Assembly: GCA_945881775.1 (NCBI GenBank) | Contig: CAMCVE010000001.1 | Coordinates: 189,836-253,835, forward strand | Length of the DNA: 64,000 nt | Direction: 5' to 3' | Source: Bacteriovorax stolpii | GTDB lineage: Bacteria > Bdellovibrionota > UBA2428 | Shown: positions 1 to 8,662 of the stretch, one piece after another | Numbering within the stretch: the first letter of the stretch is position 1 | Layout of the letters: every line of letters starts with the position of its first letter | Translations under genes and position numbers: made by a program | The notes under the pieces: model-generated | The model's input: only the letters and a program-made list of their open reading frames with translations | Told to the model about the DNA's origin: nothing | Database searches by the model: none

Positions 1-923
1 TAAGAAGGGTCGTTTTTGGGGAAATCTCCAAACAGTGATTCTTCTCCCGTGTCTCCAGTAAGAAATTTGCCTTTGGCTTTAAGAAGATCCACCTGCTCGT
101 CGCGGCCCTTGGGGTCCATGAACTCACCGCCGACTCGTGTGCGAATAAAGCGAGTCCCCGAAGTGTCCTTGAATACTGACAGTTTACCCAGCTCGTTGTT
201 GACCTTCACGTAAAGTTCATCACGACCGTAGTCGTACGACCAAAACTGCGCTCGACCCCCGAGGTCTTTTTCGAGCTTCGCTCCTAGCTGGGTCCCGTAA
301 AACTCAGGATCGACGGGAGTGAGGTTGAGCTTGTCGATTTCTTTGGCTTTGCTGCGTTCGAAACTCGAACCACCGAAAACACCCGGAAGCTTGGGACGAT
401 CGACTTGTTGATCGTCCTTAACAATACGTTGCTCAGGCGCGAGAGTCTCAAGGCTTTTGAGAACGCTTTCGTTGGCCTGAATCGAGAGGATCACAAGAAT
501 CTTACGGTTCTGCTGCTGTTTTCCCTTTAGTGACTCAACTTTGAGCTCTTGGAGGGACCTGTTCTGCGTGTCAGATAGAGCCGTCTTATCCATGTCCGAC
601 TCGATTTTTTTGATCTGTTCGGCAAGTACGGATTCTTGCTGGCTAAAGTCTCGGTAATCCTGATTGAACTTGCGAAAACGCGCCTGAAGCACTTCCACCG
701 ACAAGCGCCTCAGGAGCTTAGGGTCGATCGGCGGAAACTTGTAAGTACCCCCACCCGCTTCCGACTGATACTGGGGATATTTCTTGTAATACTCGAGCAA
801 AGATTCGAAGGACTTGAAATCTGCCTCAGTGAGCGCCCTTGGTGATTGTGCGTAGACTGTGGGCACGGGGCCAAGCCCCACTTGCGTGAGGCCAAGGGCC
901 AAAGTCGCCAGAACCCTACGCAT
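1..923 (-). CDS. Partial secreted protein of unknown family (C-terminus beyond window edge)
   Basis: An open frame runs from ATG at 923 leftwards to the window edge with no stop, about 307 codons; the ORF track misses it because it is open-ended. The first ~25 residues form a signal peptide (basic MRR, hydrophobic run, cleavage near VYA-QSP). Residues ~85-150 are charged and rich in Q, E and K, suggesting a coiled coil. I recognise no catalytic motif. An in-frame ATG at 950 would add nine residues and weaken the signal peptide, so 923 is preferred. It lies 72 bp downstream of the glucoamylase gene on the same strand and is probably co-transcribed with it. Confidence 0.75.
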   Translation of the reverse strand, partial: MRRVLATLALGLTQVGLGPVPTVYAQSPRALTEADFKSFESLLEYYKKYPQYQSEAGGGTYKFPPIDPKLLRRLSVEVLQARFRKFNQDYRDFSQQESVLAEQIKKIESDMDKTALSDTQNRSLQELKVESLKGKQQQNRKILVILSIQANESVLKSLETLAPEQRIVKDDQQVDRPKLPGVFGGSSFERSKAKEIDKLNLTPVDPEFYGTQLGAKLEKDLGGRAQFWSYDYGRDELYVKVNNELGKLSVFKDTSGTRFIRTRVGGEFMDPKGRDEQVDLLKAKGKFLTGDTGEESLFGDFPKNDPS

Positions 924-995
924 AATCGCTGAGTAAGACACCTCACTCATTGTACGGGGGCCCGACCCCGAAAGAAAGTGCCGAAGCGACGACTT

Positions 996-3305
996 TCAAT
1001 GAGATCGGGGCGTCAAAGAACGGCTTTCAAAACGCTCGAGTTCACGCAGAAAGCGAATATATTCTCCGTGAGCCCAACCCAGCGGGGTTGCGGCCCCAGT
1101 GGGACGACCCTGACGCGGCCCAGAATCCCAAACCTGTTCAGGGAACATCCCCGATGGTGTTGCAAAACCCTCGTAGGCCCTAAGATGTGACAGCACTTGC
1201 GAGTCGTAAACTGAAGCGATCCCAGCTGGCGAAAGACGCCCGGCGCGTTCGCGGAGAGAGGACAGTTCATATTGACCCCTCTCTCCCGACAAAAGAGGCC
1301 AAATCATGCCACCGGTCTGCTGCCCCGAGGCCTCGTCCCAGTTGTATCGGTCTTCCGAATACCGTTTAAAGCCCACTCCAGCGGATGTTGAGGAGCGAAG
1401 CTCCGTATCGTAGACATCGACGGTGTTACGAACAAAAGAGCTCCAGGCACTGCGCACACCATGACGAACGAGTTCCAAAAAACCTCCGTCCAAAACCGAT
1501 TTTTCTAGAATATTCGGGCCTCCATTGGTGATCCATATTTTCGCGAAAGAGTTGGGATTCCAAGCGGCTCCTGGAGACTCAGTTCCGACAATGCGCAGAT
1601 AGTAGTTGCCGTGCCCACGCGTGCCGCTCGTGGTGAAGGTCCAGGCCTCAATTTGAGACTCCCATTCGGCTGCCCTGCGGGCAAAACGTTCTGCTCGCAA
1701 GGGGTCTTTGTTCTGAGCAAAGGCATCGGACGCCTCGCGAAGTGCACGAATCTGAACAGCGAGAGTCGACGGGGCCACGCCCATGTTTTCTTCCCAGCGC
1801 TCCTGGAAAGTCCACGGCCCATTGGCCTCCACAAAGTCAGCCGCCGTTGTCACCAAAGTGCGAATGTCTTCGAAAGAAACGGCTCCCTGGCGCCACAACT
1901 GCAGCGCTAGGATGATCGGGAAAGAGGTTTGATCGATCTGCAACATTTCCCAATAGGACTCTCCATGCAACCACGCATTCTGCATGAAAGAACCCGTCTT
2001 AGCGAAACGCCGCGAACCATATTCCCAGAACCCATCGCGATCCGTATATTGAATCTTTTGGAGATAGCGCAGACTCGCTTTTGCCGATTCGACATCGCCG
2101 ATCGCAAGAAATGATTGGGCCATCTGATACAGGTCACGCGGCCAAACAAGATGATAGCCACCGATTCCCTGCGCGGATTCCGACGCGGGCAGTTCAGCGG
2201 GAGTCATGGAGGTGTGGCGAGGAGCCGAACCTGAAGTTTCGTCAATCTTGTGCAAGCCCCATGGCACGCTGGGCGAGGCGATGAAGGCGCCAGGGAACGT
2301 CTTGTCTTCGAGGGACTTCAAAATGGCGATCGAACCCCAGAAAAGATCGCTTGTGTAGGCCTTTGACAGCTGCGGAGCTAAGAAGCGTTTTTCGTATTGG
2401 CGCCACTGTTCGCCAAACAGATCAAGCGCGGCGCCAGCGTCATCAAGACTGCTGCGCGCGAGCTCCTTTGCGGCGTTCACGTCGTTTCCAAAACCCAAAG
2501 CGAGATCGAAACGATGCTCACCCACGGTTTGCGGAATAAGAATTTCTCCCATCATGACGACATTGCCATCCGTTGCAGTGTCGTAACGACTGTCGAAACG
2601 ACCATCTCGCATGAGATCCTGATACGGATCGAGACTGCCCGAAAATCCGGCGCTCGTTTTGCGAAACCCTGAACTCGACACGAGCGCCAGAGCATCACGC
2701 GCCTGCCAGGCCATGAGAGACTGCTCATCGACACGTGCTGAATCTCCGTAGGGCGTGTTGGCCAGGGTCGGGTTGATCAACACGTAGAGATGCAAGCCTG
2801 GCTTGAGTGCGCGGAAACGGGTTTTAATGAGAAAAGTGTCTCGATTGGGGTCCGTGTAAAGAATTTTCTCGATTTCAAAATGACCGCCGCGATCACGGGT
2901 CAGGATGCGGTACGCAGGAACTCCTTTTTCGAGCCACGTCACCTGAGTCACGCTTTGTGTGCGCTCCTCGAAGAAAAATCCATTTTGGTTGCTAACGAGG
3001 AACTGCAAGTCACGGATCTGCTTCCGGTCTAAAGTGGGCCAAAAGATTTCGCTCGTCACCCCTTGAGCTGCCGTGAACCAAACGCGAGAAATGGGCGCTG
3101 TGGGAGAACGTGCGGAATATTCGCCGTTCTCGTCGTAGGCCTCGAAGGCCGTTCCAAAGGCTTCTTTGTTGCCCGATGCCCATATCGCGGGCCACGCCGT
3201 GCCACGAGGTGCTTCCACTGCACTTACGGGCTCCGAAAGAAGCACCAACGAAGCCAAAATCCATGCGCTCTGATTCAGTAAAAAACGTCCCATCACCCGT
3301 AACAT
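996..3305 (-). CDS. Secreted glucoamylase (GH15 family)
   Basis: 769 aa. A signal peptide (hydrophobic WILASLVLLSEPVSA) is followed by an N-terminal beta-sandwich-like region (~30-290) and the (alpha/alpha)6 catalytic domain. GH15 landmarks are visible: HLVWPRDLYQ (~380), ERWEE with the probable general acid (~502), and PEQVWD plus TGAATPLGWAHGEY with the probable general base (~720). The family releases glucose from the non-reducing ends of alpha-glucans. Secretion suggests use of external starch or glycogen, possibly from lysed cells. An internal ATG at codon 5 is an alternative start. It is divergent from the TPR lipoprotein gene across an 82-bp gap. Confidence 0.88.
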   Translation of the reverse strand: MLRVMGRFLLNQSAWILASLVLLSEPVSAVEAPRGTAWPAIWASGNKEAFGTAFEAYDENGEYSARSPTAPISRVWFTAAQGVTSEIFWPTLDRKQIRDLQFLVSNQNGFFFEERTQSVTQVTWLEKGVPAYRILTRDRGGHFEIEKILYTDPNRDTFLIKTRFRALKPGLHLYVLINPTLANTPYGDSARVDEQSLMAWQARDALALVSSSGFRKTSAGFSGSLDPYQDLMRDGRFDSRYDTATDGNVVMMGEILIPQTVGEHRFDLALGFGNDVNAAKELARSSLDDAGAALDLFGEQWRQYEKRFLAPQLSKAYTSDLFWGSIAILKSLEDKTFPGAFIASPSVPWGLHKIDETSGSAPRHTSMTPAELPASESAQGIGGYHLVWPRDLYQMAQSFLAIGDVESAKASLRYLQKIQYTDRDGFWEYGSRRFAKTGSFMQNAWLHGESYWEMLQIDQTSFPIILALQLWRQGAVSFEDIRTLVTTAADFVEANGPWTFQERWEENMGVAPSTLAVQIRALREASDAFAQNKDPLRAERFARRAAEWESQIEAWTFTTSGTRGHGNYYLRIVGTESPGAAWNPNSFAKIWITNGGPNILEKSVLDGGFLELVRHGVRSAWSSFVRNTVDVYDTELRSSTSAGVGFKRYSEDRYNWDEASGQQTGGMIWPLLSGERGQYELSSLRERAGRLSPAGIASVYDSQVLSHLRAYEGFATPSGMFPEQVWDSGPRQGRPTGAATPLGWAHGEYIRFLRELERFESRSLTPRSH

Positions 3306-3387
3306 CGGGTGACGTTAAAGCTTCTTTTTTTTCTCGAGTAAAGTTCATCGTCGTTATCATGACAAAAGAGGCTTAAGATACCGATAT

Positions 3388-4188
3388 ATGTCCTTAAAAT
3401 CTGCCCTCGCTTTGACCTCGCTCGGTCTGGCTCTCGGCTCCTGCGCCATGATTTCAGCTCCCTCAGCCCAGAACCGCAGCAAAGCTAAGAACTATTTCAA
3501 CGCCGGACTCGGCTTTTTTACGGATGGCAATTACCCGGAAAGTCTCCAGGCTTTTGAAGAAGCCGCCTTCCTTTCACCCAACGATCCCGACATCGAGATG
3601 CACCGCGCCTTGGCGCTGTTCAATGTCGGCCGCGAAGAGGCTTCCATCGAACTGATGCAAAAAACCTGTCGTCTGCGCGAAGAATTCCCGGAATGCCATA
3701 ACAACGTCGCCTACCTCACACTCAAAAGGGGGCGCTACGAAGAGTCACTGGCCGCAGCCGATAAAGCGCTAGCCTCGCCGACCTACTCTTCGCCCGATTT
3801 GGCTCGCATGAATCGTGGACTCGCCCTTCATGCCCTCGGGCGCTACCGCGATGCCGTCGACTCCTTCACCAAAGTCCAAGAACGAGCGTCCCTTCAGCTG
3901 CGGTGCCGCAATGAGCTCTATCTCAGTCGGAGCCACCTTGCCCTTGCGAACTTCGCTGAGGCTGTCCGCTACGCGCGCGTAGGCCGCGAGCTGTGTGAGA
4001 ACGAAGCCCGAGGCCACCTTTGGATGGGATACATCGAGTATCGCGTCGGAGAGATCGGACGCGCCCGAGACACCTACACTGAAATAATCCGGACCTTCCG
4101 CGACCCAGAAGTCCGCGACGAGGCGCGCGTCTCACTCAATCGACTGAATCGAGAAGAAGTCTTGTCGGAACCCAAACTCTTCTTATAG
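3388..4188 (+). CDS. TPR-repeat lipoprotein
   Basis: 266 aa. The N-terminus is a lipoprotein signal with lipobox LGSC (Cys19). The rest is helical tetratricopeptide-like repeats (AGLGFFTDGNYPESLQAF, NNVAYLTLKRGRYEESLAAA, MNRGLALHALGRYRDAVDSF, and one near 225), a protein-interaction scaffold. It is 15 bp upstream of the RodZ-like gene and likely co-transcribed. It resembles PilF/NlpI-type TPR lipoproteins in layout; the pilT gene two positions away makes a PilF-like role in pilus assembly conceivable, but nothing in the sequence decides this. Confidence 0.8.
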   Translation: MSLKSALALTSLGLALGSCAMISAPSAQNRSKAKNYFNAGLGFFTDGNYPESLQAFEEAAFLSPNDPDIEMHRALALFNVGREEASIELMQKTCRLREEFPECHNNVAYLTLKRGRYEESLAAADKALASPTYSSPDLARMNRGLALHALGRYRDAVDSFTKVQERASLQLRCRNELYLSRSHLALANFAEAVRYARVGRELCENEARGHLWMGYIEYRVGEIGRARDTYTEIIRTFRDPEVRDEARVSLNRLNREEVLSEPKLFL

Positions 4189-4203
4189 AGTGAGAACAAA
4201 TAT

Positions 4204-5181
4204 ATGAGCGATACCACCCCGACCACCGAGCCTTCCTTCGGATCCTGGATCAAACAGCAACGGCTGGATCGAAAGGTTTCCTTAGAAGAAATCGCCGCCG
4301 TCACCAAAGTTCACATCGCACAACTTCGGATGATCGAAGAGGATGAGTGGAAAGATCTGCCCGCCTCGGCCTTCGTGCGGGGTTTTCTGGTCTGTTACTC
4401 TCGCCACCTCAACCTCGAGGAAGAGGAAGTGCTTCGACGCTACAAAATCGCAATGGGGTCTCAGCTGCAAACCATCGAATCCGCTCTCCCCGAAGGTCAA
4501 CGCAGCATCCAAAGCGCAACCCGTCCCAAAGTGCGCGTGGCCAGCACTCCCAATTTCCAAAAATCACCAGGGGCTCGTGACATCGATGTGAAGGCGACCC
4601 CGACACTGACCCCCAAGAAGATAGCCTTCGCAGCTGCGGGACTGGGGATCATCATTGTCATCGTTCTCCTGATTTCTCTGGGCAAGAAGTCCGATCCCAA
4701 GCCCTCTGTCGTCACAGAAACTCCCGCGCCGGCACCTTCTGTAGAAGTCGCCGTTGCACCCGCACCTATAGAAGCTCCTCTGAGCAGTGCGACCGCTCCC
4801 GCTCCGCAGTTCAGCTTAGAGCTGATCGGAGTCGAAGAAAGCTGGGTCAACGTGAGGGTGGGTGATCAAAACGCGCAAGGATTCTCACTCAAGCCCGGCG
4901 AACGCAAAAACTTCGCCGTAACGCCGAGCGCTCAGATCGTCTTTAGCAATGCGGGTGCCGTTGAAATTCGCTGGGAAGGCAAGACCTATGCTTCGCCTGG
5001 TTTCCGTGGTGACGTCAAAACGCTGCAGCTTCCCTCCGGCCTTTCGACTCTCACAGAAAAGAAATTTATTCCAAAGAGGATTATTGCGCCTCGCACAGCA
5101 CCCGCTATCGAGACTCCATCGCCCGAGCAAGCGCCCGTGGCACCTGCTGCGCCAAGCCCTGAAACGCCTGGCGCCCGTTAA
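4204..5181 (+). CDS. rodZ: RodZ-like cytoskeletal/HTH membrane protein
   Basis: 325 aa. The architecture is that of RodZ: an N-terminal HTH_25 domain (~10-80, GSWIKQQRLDRKVSLEEIAA), a basic juxtamembrane linker, one transmembrane helix (~140-160, IAFAAAGLGIIIVIVLLISL), a Pro/Ala-rich periplasmic linker, a DUF4115-like beta domain (~200-285) and a second Pro/Ala-rich tail. RodZ links MreB to the elongasome and sets cell shape. The stop overlaps the stop of convergent pilT by 4 bp. The symbol is by architecture only; mreB is not nearby. Confidence 0.75.
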   Translation: MSDTTPTTEPSFGSWIKQQRLDRKVSLEEIAAVTKVHIAQLRMIEEDEWKDLPASAFVRGFLVCYSRHLNLEEEEVLRRYKIAMGSQLQTIESALPEGQRSIQSATRPKVRVASTPNFQKSPGARDIDVKATPTLTPKKIAFAAAGLGIIIVIVLLISLGKKSDPKPSVVTETPAPAPSVEVAVAPAPIEAPLSSATAPAPQFSLELIGVEESWVNVRVGDQNAQGFSLKPGERKNFAVTPSAQIVFSNAGAVEIRWEGKTYASPGFRGDVKTLQLPSGLSTLTEKKFIPKRIIAPRTAPAIETPSPEQAPVAPAAPSPETPGAR

Positions 5182-6311
5182 CTTGCTTTTTTGATTCCTG
5201 AGGACGTGCCGGGTGCCGTCGGAGGCGCCCCCACCACGGTCGTAATGGCATCACTCGGCGCCCACTGCGCAAAGAGTTTTTTGTCGTTGGCGTATTCCCA
5301 GGCCTCTCGACCTATCACTTTTCCTGAACGCACCGCTTCGAGAAGTTCCGTGTCCATGACAATCATACCCTCGCGTTTTGAGGTCTGCATGATGGAAGGA
5401 ATTTGATGCAACTTGCCTTCACGAATCAGGTTGGCCGTCGCGGAATTGTTGATGAGAACATCCATCACAAGATGACGACCTTTGCCGTCAGCCGTCGGAA
5501 CGAGCTTCTGACTGATCACCATTTTGAGTGAGTCTGAGAGCATCGTCCGAATCTGGGTCTGCTGATCAGAAGGAAACGAGTCAATAATACGATCGATCGT
5601 TTTGGGAGCGGAGTTGGTGTGGAGTGTTGCAAAAACAAGATGCCCCGTCTCTGCGGCTGTGATCGCGAGAGAAATTGTTTCGGGATCTCGCATTTCGCCC
5701 ACCAAAATAATATCCGGGTCTTCCCGAAGCGCAGCCTTAAGAGCACTTGAAAAGTTCGTAAAATGCGAACCAAGCTGACGTTGGTTTACCATGCAACGTT
5801 GTGAGACGTGCTGGAACTCGATCGGATCCTCGAGCGTGAGGATATGAGACTGATGATGGCGATTGATGTAGTCGATGATGGCCGCGAGTGTTGTCGATTT
5901 GCCCGATCCCGTGGGTCCGGTCACAAGCACAAGTCCTTGCGGAAAGAAGCAGGCTTTGCGAACGACGTCGGGTAGCTTCATAGATTCAAGCTGGGGGGGC
6001 TTTTCTTGAAGGGCACGGAAAACCGCTGCAAGCCCGTGGCGCTGGAAGAAGATATTCACACGGAAGATGCTCAAGCCAGACACCTTGATCGCAAAATCGA
6101 CGTTCTTGTTGCGCTTGAGTTCTTCTTTTTGAAGAGCACTCGTGATTTCTGCCACCAAGCCCTCAAGGTCCTGAGGTGTGAGCGGCGGCACGTCGATACG
6201 GTTCAGCTCACCTCGAACGCGGATCATCGGCACAGAACCCGCAGCAATATGGAGGTCTGAGCCCCCCTGTTGCACCAAGGTTTGCAAGAATTTTACGACA
6301 CCCGTAGCCAT
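5178..6311 (-). CDS. pilT: Type IV pilus retraction ATPase PilT
   Basis: 377 aa, usual length for PilT/PilU. An N-terminal PAS-like domain (GGSDLHIAAGSVPMIRVRGEL) precedes the secretion-type RecA ATPase. Visible motifs are Walker A GPTGSGKST (132-140), the Asp box (TLEDPIEF), Walker B (DIILVGEMRDPET) and the His box (TGHLVFATLHT). The C-terminal NLIREGKLHQIPSIMQTS matches the PilT motif involved in retraction. It powers pilus depolymerisation for twitching. No other pil genes are in the window. Divergent from rng with a 113-bp gap. Confidence 0.93.
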   Translation of the reverse strand: MATGVVKFLQTLVQQGGSDLHIAAGSVPMIRVRGELNRIDVPPLTPQDLEGLVAEITSALQKEELKRNKNVDFAIKVSGLSIFRVNIFFQRHGLAAVFRALQEKPPQLESMKLPDVVRKACFFPQGLVLVTGPTGSGKSTTLAAIIDYINRHHQSHILTLEDPIEFQHVSQRCMVNQRQLGSHFTNFSSALKAALREDPDIILVGEMRDPETISLAITAAETGHLVFATLHTNSAPKTIDRIIDSFPSDQQTQIRTMLSDSLKMVISQKLVPTADGKGRHLVMDVLINNSATANLIREGKLHQIPSIMQTSKREGMIVMDTELLEAVRSGKVIGREAWEYANDKKLFAQWAPSDAITTVVGAPPTAPGTSSGIKKAS

Positions 6312-6424
6312 ACGAGACTTATCGGCCCTAGGTCCCCGAAACCTTAAACACAGGAAATTCTCAATTTTTTGACGAGTTTGACTCGCGGAGCCAAGGTCCA
6401 GCCATGCGAAAATAAAGATCTGCC

Positions 6425-7942
6425 ATGAACGCTCAGATTCTTATCAACCAAAGCCTGCGCGAGACCCGAGTTGCTCGTATCGAAAACAATGAGCTCGTTG
6501 AGTTCTTTGTCGAACGCAAAAAAGATCGCAGCTTCGTCGGCAATATCTACAAAGGTCGGGTAGCACGCGTGCTTCCCGGAATGCAGGCCGCCTTCGTCGA
6601 GATCACTCTCCCTAAAGCGGGCTTTCTTTACGCAGGCAACGTCTATGACCCCACTCGAGACAGCGTCGACCCCGAGGTTGCAAGCGAGGACCCCGAAGGC
6701 ACCGCTCCCGCGAGCGATGACTCCACAAAGAACATCTCCGAGCTCGTCCGCGAAGGTGAAAGCGTCCTCGTTCAGGTAATTAAGGAACCGCTCGGCTCGA
6801 AGGGTGCGCGGCTCACAGGCTATCTTTCGATTCCAGGCCGCTTCCTCGTTTATCTTCCCAACTCAAAACATCTCGGAGTTTCAAGACGCATCGAGGATCC
6901 CGCGGAACGTGAGCGGCTCAAAAAAATTGTCACCAAGAACCGCCCGACTCAAGGCGGTTTTATCGTGCGCACGGTCGCCGAAGGCGCGGGTGAAAAGCAC
7001 CTTAAAGACGACATGGATTATTTGGTGCGCTCCTGGGGATCCATCAAGAAGGCCGCAGAAAAACAAAAGGGCCCCGGACTGATCTATTCAGAACTTGATC
7101 TCGCAACGCGCATGATACGCGACAGGGTGTCCGAAGACGTCGAGAGGATTCTCGTCAACGATCTGGATCTTTTTAAGCGCGTCACCAAGTTCGTGCAGAA
7201 CTTCCTTCCACGTTTCAAAAAACGTATCGAGATCCATGACAAAAAAACCCCTCTCTTTGATCTCTTTGGCATCGAGACCGAGATCGCTCGATCGCTCGGA
7301 CGCAAGGTTTGGCTGAAGTCGGGCGGCTACATCGTGATCGACGAAACGGAAGCCCTCACAACGGTGGACGTCAACAGCGGAAGATTCGTAGGGACCCGCA
7401 ATTTCGAAGATACGATTCTCCAAACAAATATGGAGGCTGTTAAAGAAATCGCCTATCAGATCCGCCTGCGAAACCTTGGCGGCATTATCGTTCTCGACTT
7501 TATCGATATGGAAAAATCCCAGCACCGGGAACGCATTTACGAGACTCTCATGACCGAACTTCGCAAAGACCCCGTCAAAACGAACGTCTTGCCAATCAGC
7601 GAACTCGGCCTCATTGAAATGACCCGCAAGCGCACGCAGGAAAGCCTCCGCCAGAAGCTGATGAGTCCGTGCTCCTACTGCGATGGCCGCGGCTTCGTAA
7701 AATCAAAGGAGACTCTCGCGTCGCAAATCGTGCGGGACTGCCTGAAGGAAGCGGAGCTTTCGCGCGGACAACAACCTTCGCACCTGGCCATCTACTGCCA
7801 CCCCCAGATCGCGAGCTTTTTTGCAGAGGAAGATCGCGATGCCGTTGACTATCTCGAAAAGGAAACGGGGCTTCGCCTTGTGGTGAAGGCCGATCCCAAT
7901 TTACACCTCGAAGAGTACGAGATTTTCTCGAAGGAATCTTAA
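6425..7942 (+). CDS. rng: Ribonuclease G (Rne/Rng family)
   Basis: 505 aa, RNase G length, lacking the long C-terminal degradosome scaffold of RNase E. It has an N-terminal S1-like domain (VGNIYKGRVARVLPGMQAAFVEI), an RNase H-like/DNase I-like core with the metal-binding aspartates in TTVDVNSGR (~315) and LDFIDME (~358), and the Zn-link CSYCDGRG (~416). An acidic insertion (~80-105, EVASEDPEGTAPASDDS) sits in the S1 region. It processes 16S rRNA 5' ends and decays mRNA. The next gene begins immediately after its stop. Confidence 0.94.
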   Translation: MNAQILINQSLRETRVARIENNELVEFFVERKKDRSFVGNIYKGRVARVLPGMQAAFVEITLPKAGFLYAGNVYDPTRDSVDPEVASEDPEGTAPASDDSTKNISELVREGESVLVQVIKEPLGSKGARLTGYLSIPGRFLVYLPNSKHLGVSRRIEDPAERERLKKIVTKNRPTQGGFIVRTVAEGAGEKHLKDDMDYLVRSWGSIKKAAEKQKGPGLIYSELDLATRMIRDRVSEDVERILVNDLDLFKRVTKFVQNFLPRFKKRIEIHDKKTPLFDLFGIETEIARSLGRKVWLKSGGYIVIDETEALTTVDVNSGRFVGTRNFEDTILQTNMEAVKEIAYQIRLRNLGGIIVLDFIDMEKSQHRERIYETLMTELRKDPVKTNVLPISELGLIEMTRKRTQESLRQKLMSPCSYCDGRGFVKSKETLASQIVRDCLKEAELSRGQQPSHLAIYCHPQIASFFAEEDRDAVDYLEKETGLRLVVKADPNLHLEEYEIFSKES

Positions 7943-7945
7943 GTG

Positions 7946-8299
7946 ATGTTGAGACTCACGAAGCTTTTGTTTCTTGGAGCCTTTGGGATCAGCGTTTCAA
8001 GCGTGAGTGCTTCATCGCCAGAAAGCGAAAGCAGCACGGCTCTCTATGCGGGCCTGGGGCTTCTTGACCTCGAAAAGCTCGAGTACGACCGCCCCGACGA
8101 TCCTGCTCTGAAACTGGAACTGGCGCGGCAGTACTGGTGCCTCGGTGATCGGGGACTCGCAGTGGAACACTGGCGATGGCTTGATCAGAGCCCGGGACCC
8201 GAATCCCAAAAGGCCCTCTCCCTTCTCGCTCTCGTTAGAAAAGAGTCCACAAAGCTGACGAACGATCTTTGCGCGGCTTATCCTCAGAAGACCCTTTAA
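7946..8299 (+). CDS. Small exported protein, TPR-like
   Basis: 117 aa from ATG 7946; GTG 7943, directly after the rng stop, is the alternative. An AAGGAA Shine-Dalgarno lies in the end of rng, 9 bp before the ATG. There is a signal peptide (hydrophobic LLFLGAFGISVSSVSA), then a short helical region (ALKLELARQYWCLGDRGLAVEHWRWL) resembling one TPR unit. It is probably translationally coupled to rng. No function can be assigned. It is followed by a 363-bp non-coding region with DnaA boxes. Confidence 0.65.
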   Translation: MLRLTKLLFLGAFGISVSSVSASSPESESSTALYAGLGLLDLEKLEYDRPDDPALKLELARQYWCLGDRGLAVEHWRWLDQSPGPESQKALSLLALVRKESTKLTNDLCAAYPQKTL

Positions 8300-8390
8300 G
8301 TCGTCAAGACAGCCCTCAAAAAAAGCTTTATTTGGGTGCCCTCAAAGGCTCAAAGCCCGCTTGCAGGCCCCCCCGGCAACGCAGTTCTAT

Positions 8391-8557
8391 TTCGCTACAA
8401 TTTTTTAAAATGAAGCAAAAATAGCTAAAAACAAACAAAAATAGCCGTTTTTATAAAAAACACCAATCCTCACATGATTGTGGATAACTCGAGCAAAACC
8501 CCTCAAATGCCATTTTTTTGGCTTAGGCGTTAGGACCTGTGGATAAGTTGTGGATAA
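8391..8557 (+). promoter_or_regulatory. AT-rich tract with three consensus DnaA boxes (candidate origin or DnaA-controlled promoter)
   Basis: The 8300-8662 gap holds an AT-rich stretch (~8391-8466) followed by three perfect 9-mers TGTGGATAA (complement TTATCCACA) at 8479-8487, 8538-8546 and 8549-8557, all in the same orientation. The last two are 11 bp apart, one helical turn. Clustered perfect boxes beside an AT-rich tract upstream of a DnaA-family gene fit either a replication origin or a DnaA-autoregulated promoter. The usual oriC neighbours (dnaN, recF, gyrB, rpmH, parAB) are absent, which favours the promoter reading. Confidence 0.7.
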
Positions 8558-8662
8558 CTGCCGGACGAAGCCCCGACTTCGACTTCCCGTTCCAAGTTGT
8601 CGCCCTTTCAGCACCCCCCCCGCTTTTGTATTAGTAACGAACTCCTGACCGGGGGGATCTCT

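Noticed and set aside
710-946. 78-aa minus-strand ORF
   Set aside because: Out-of-frame shadow of the partial secreted protein that runs from 923 off the left edge.
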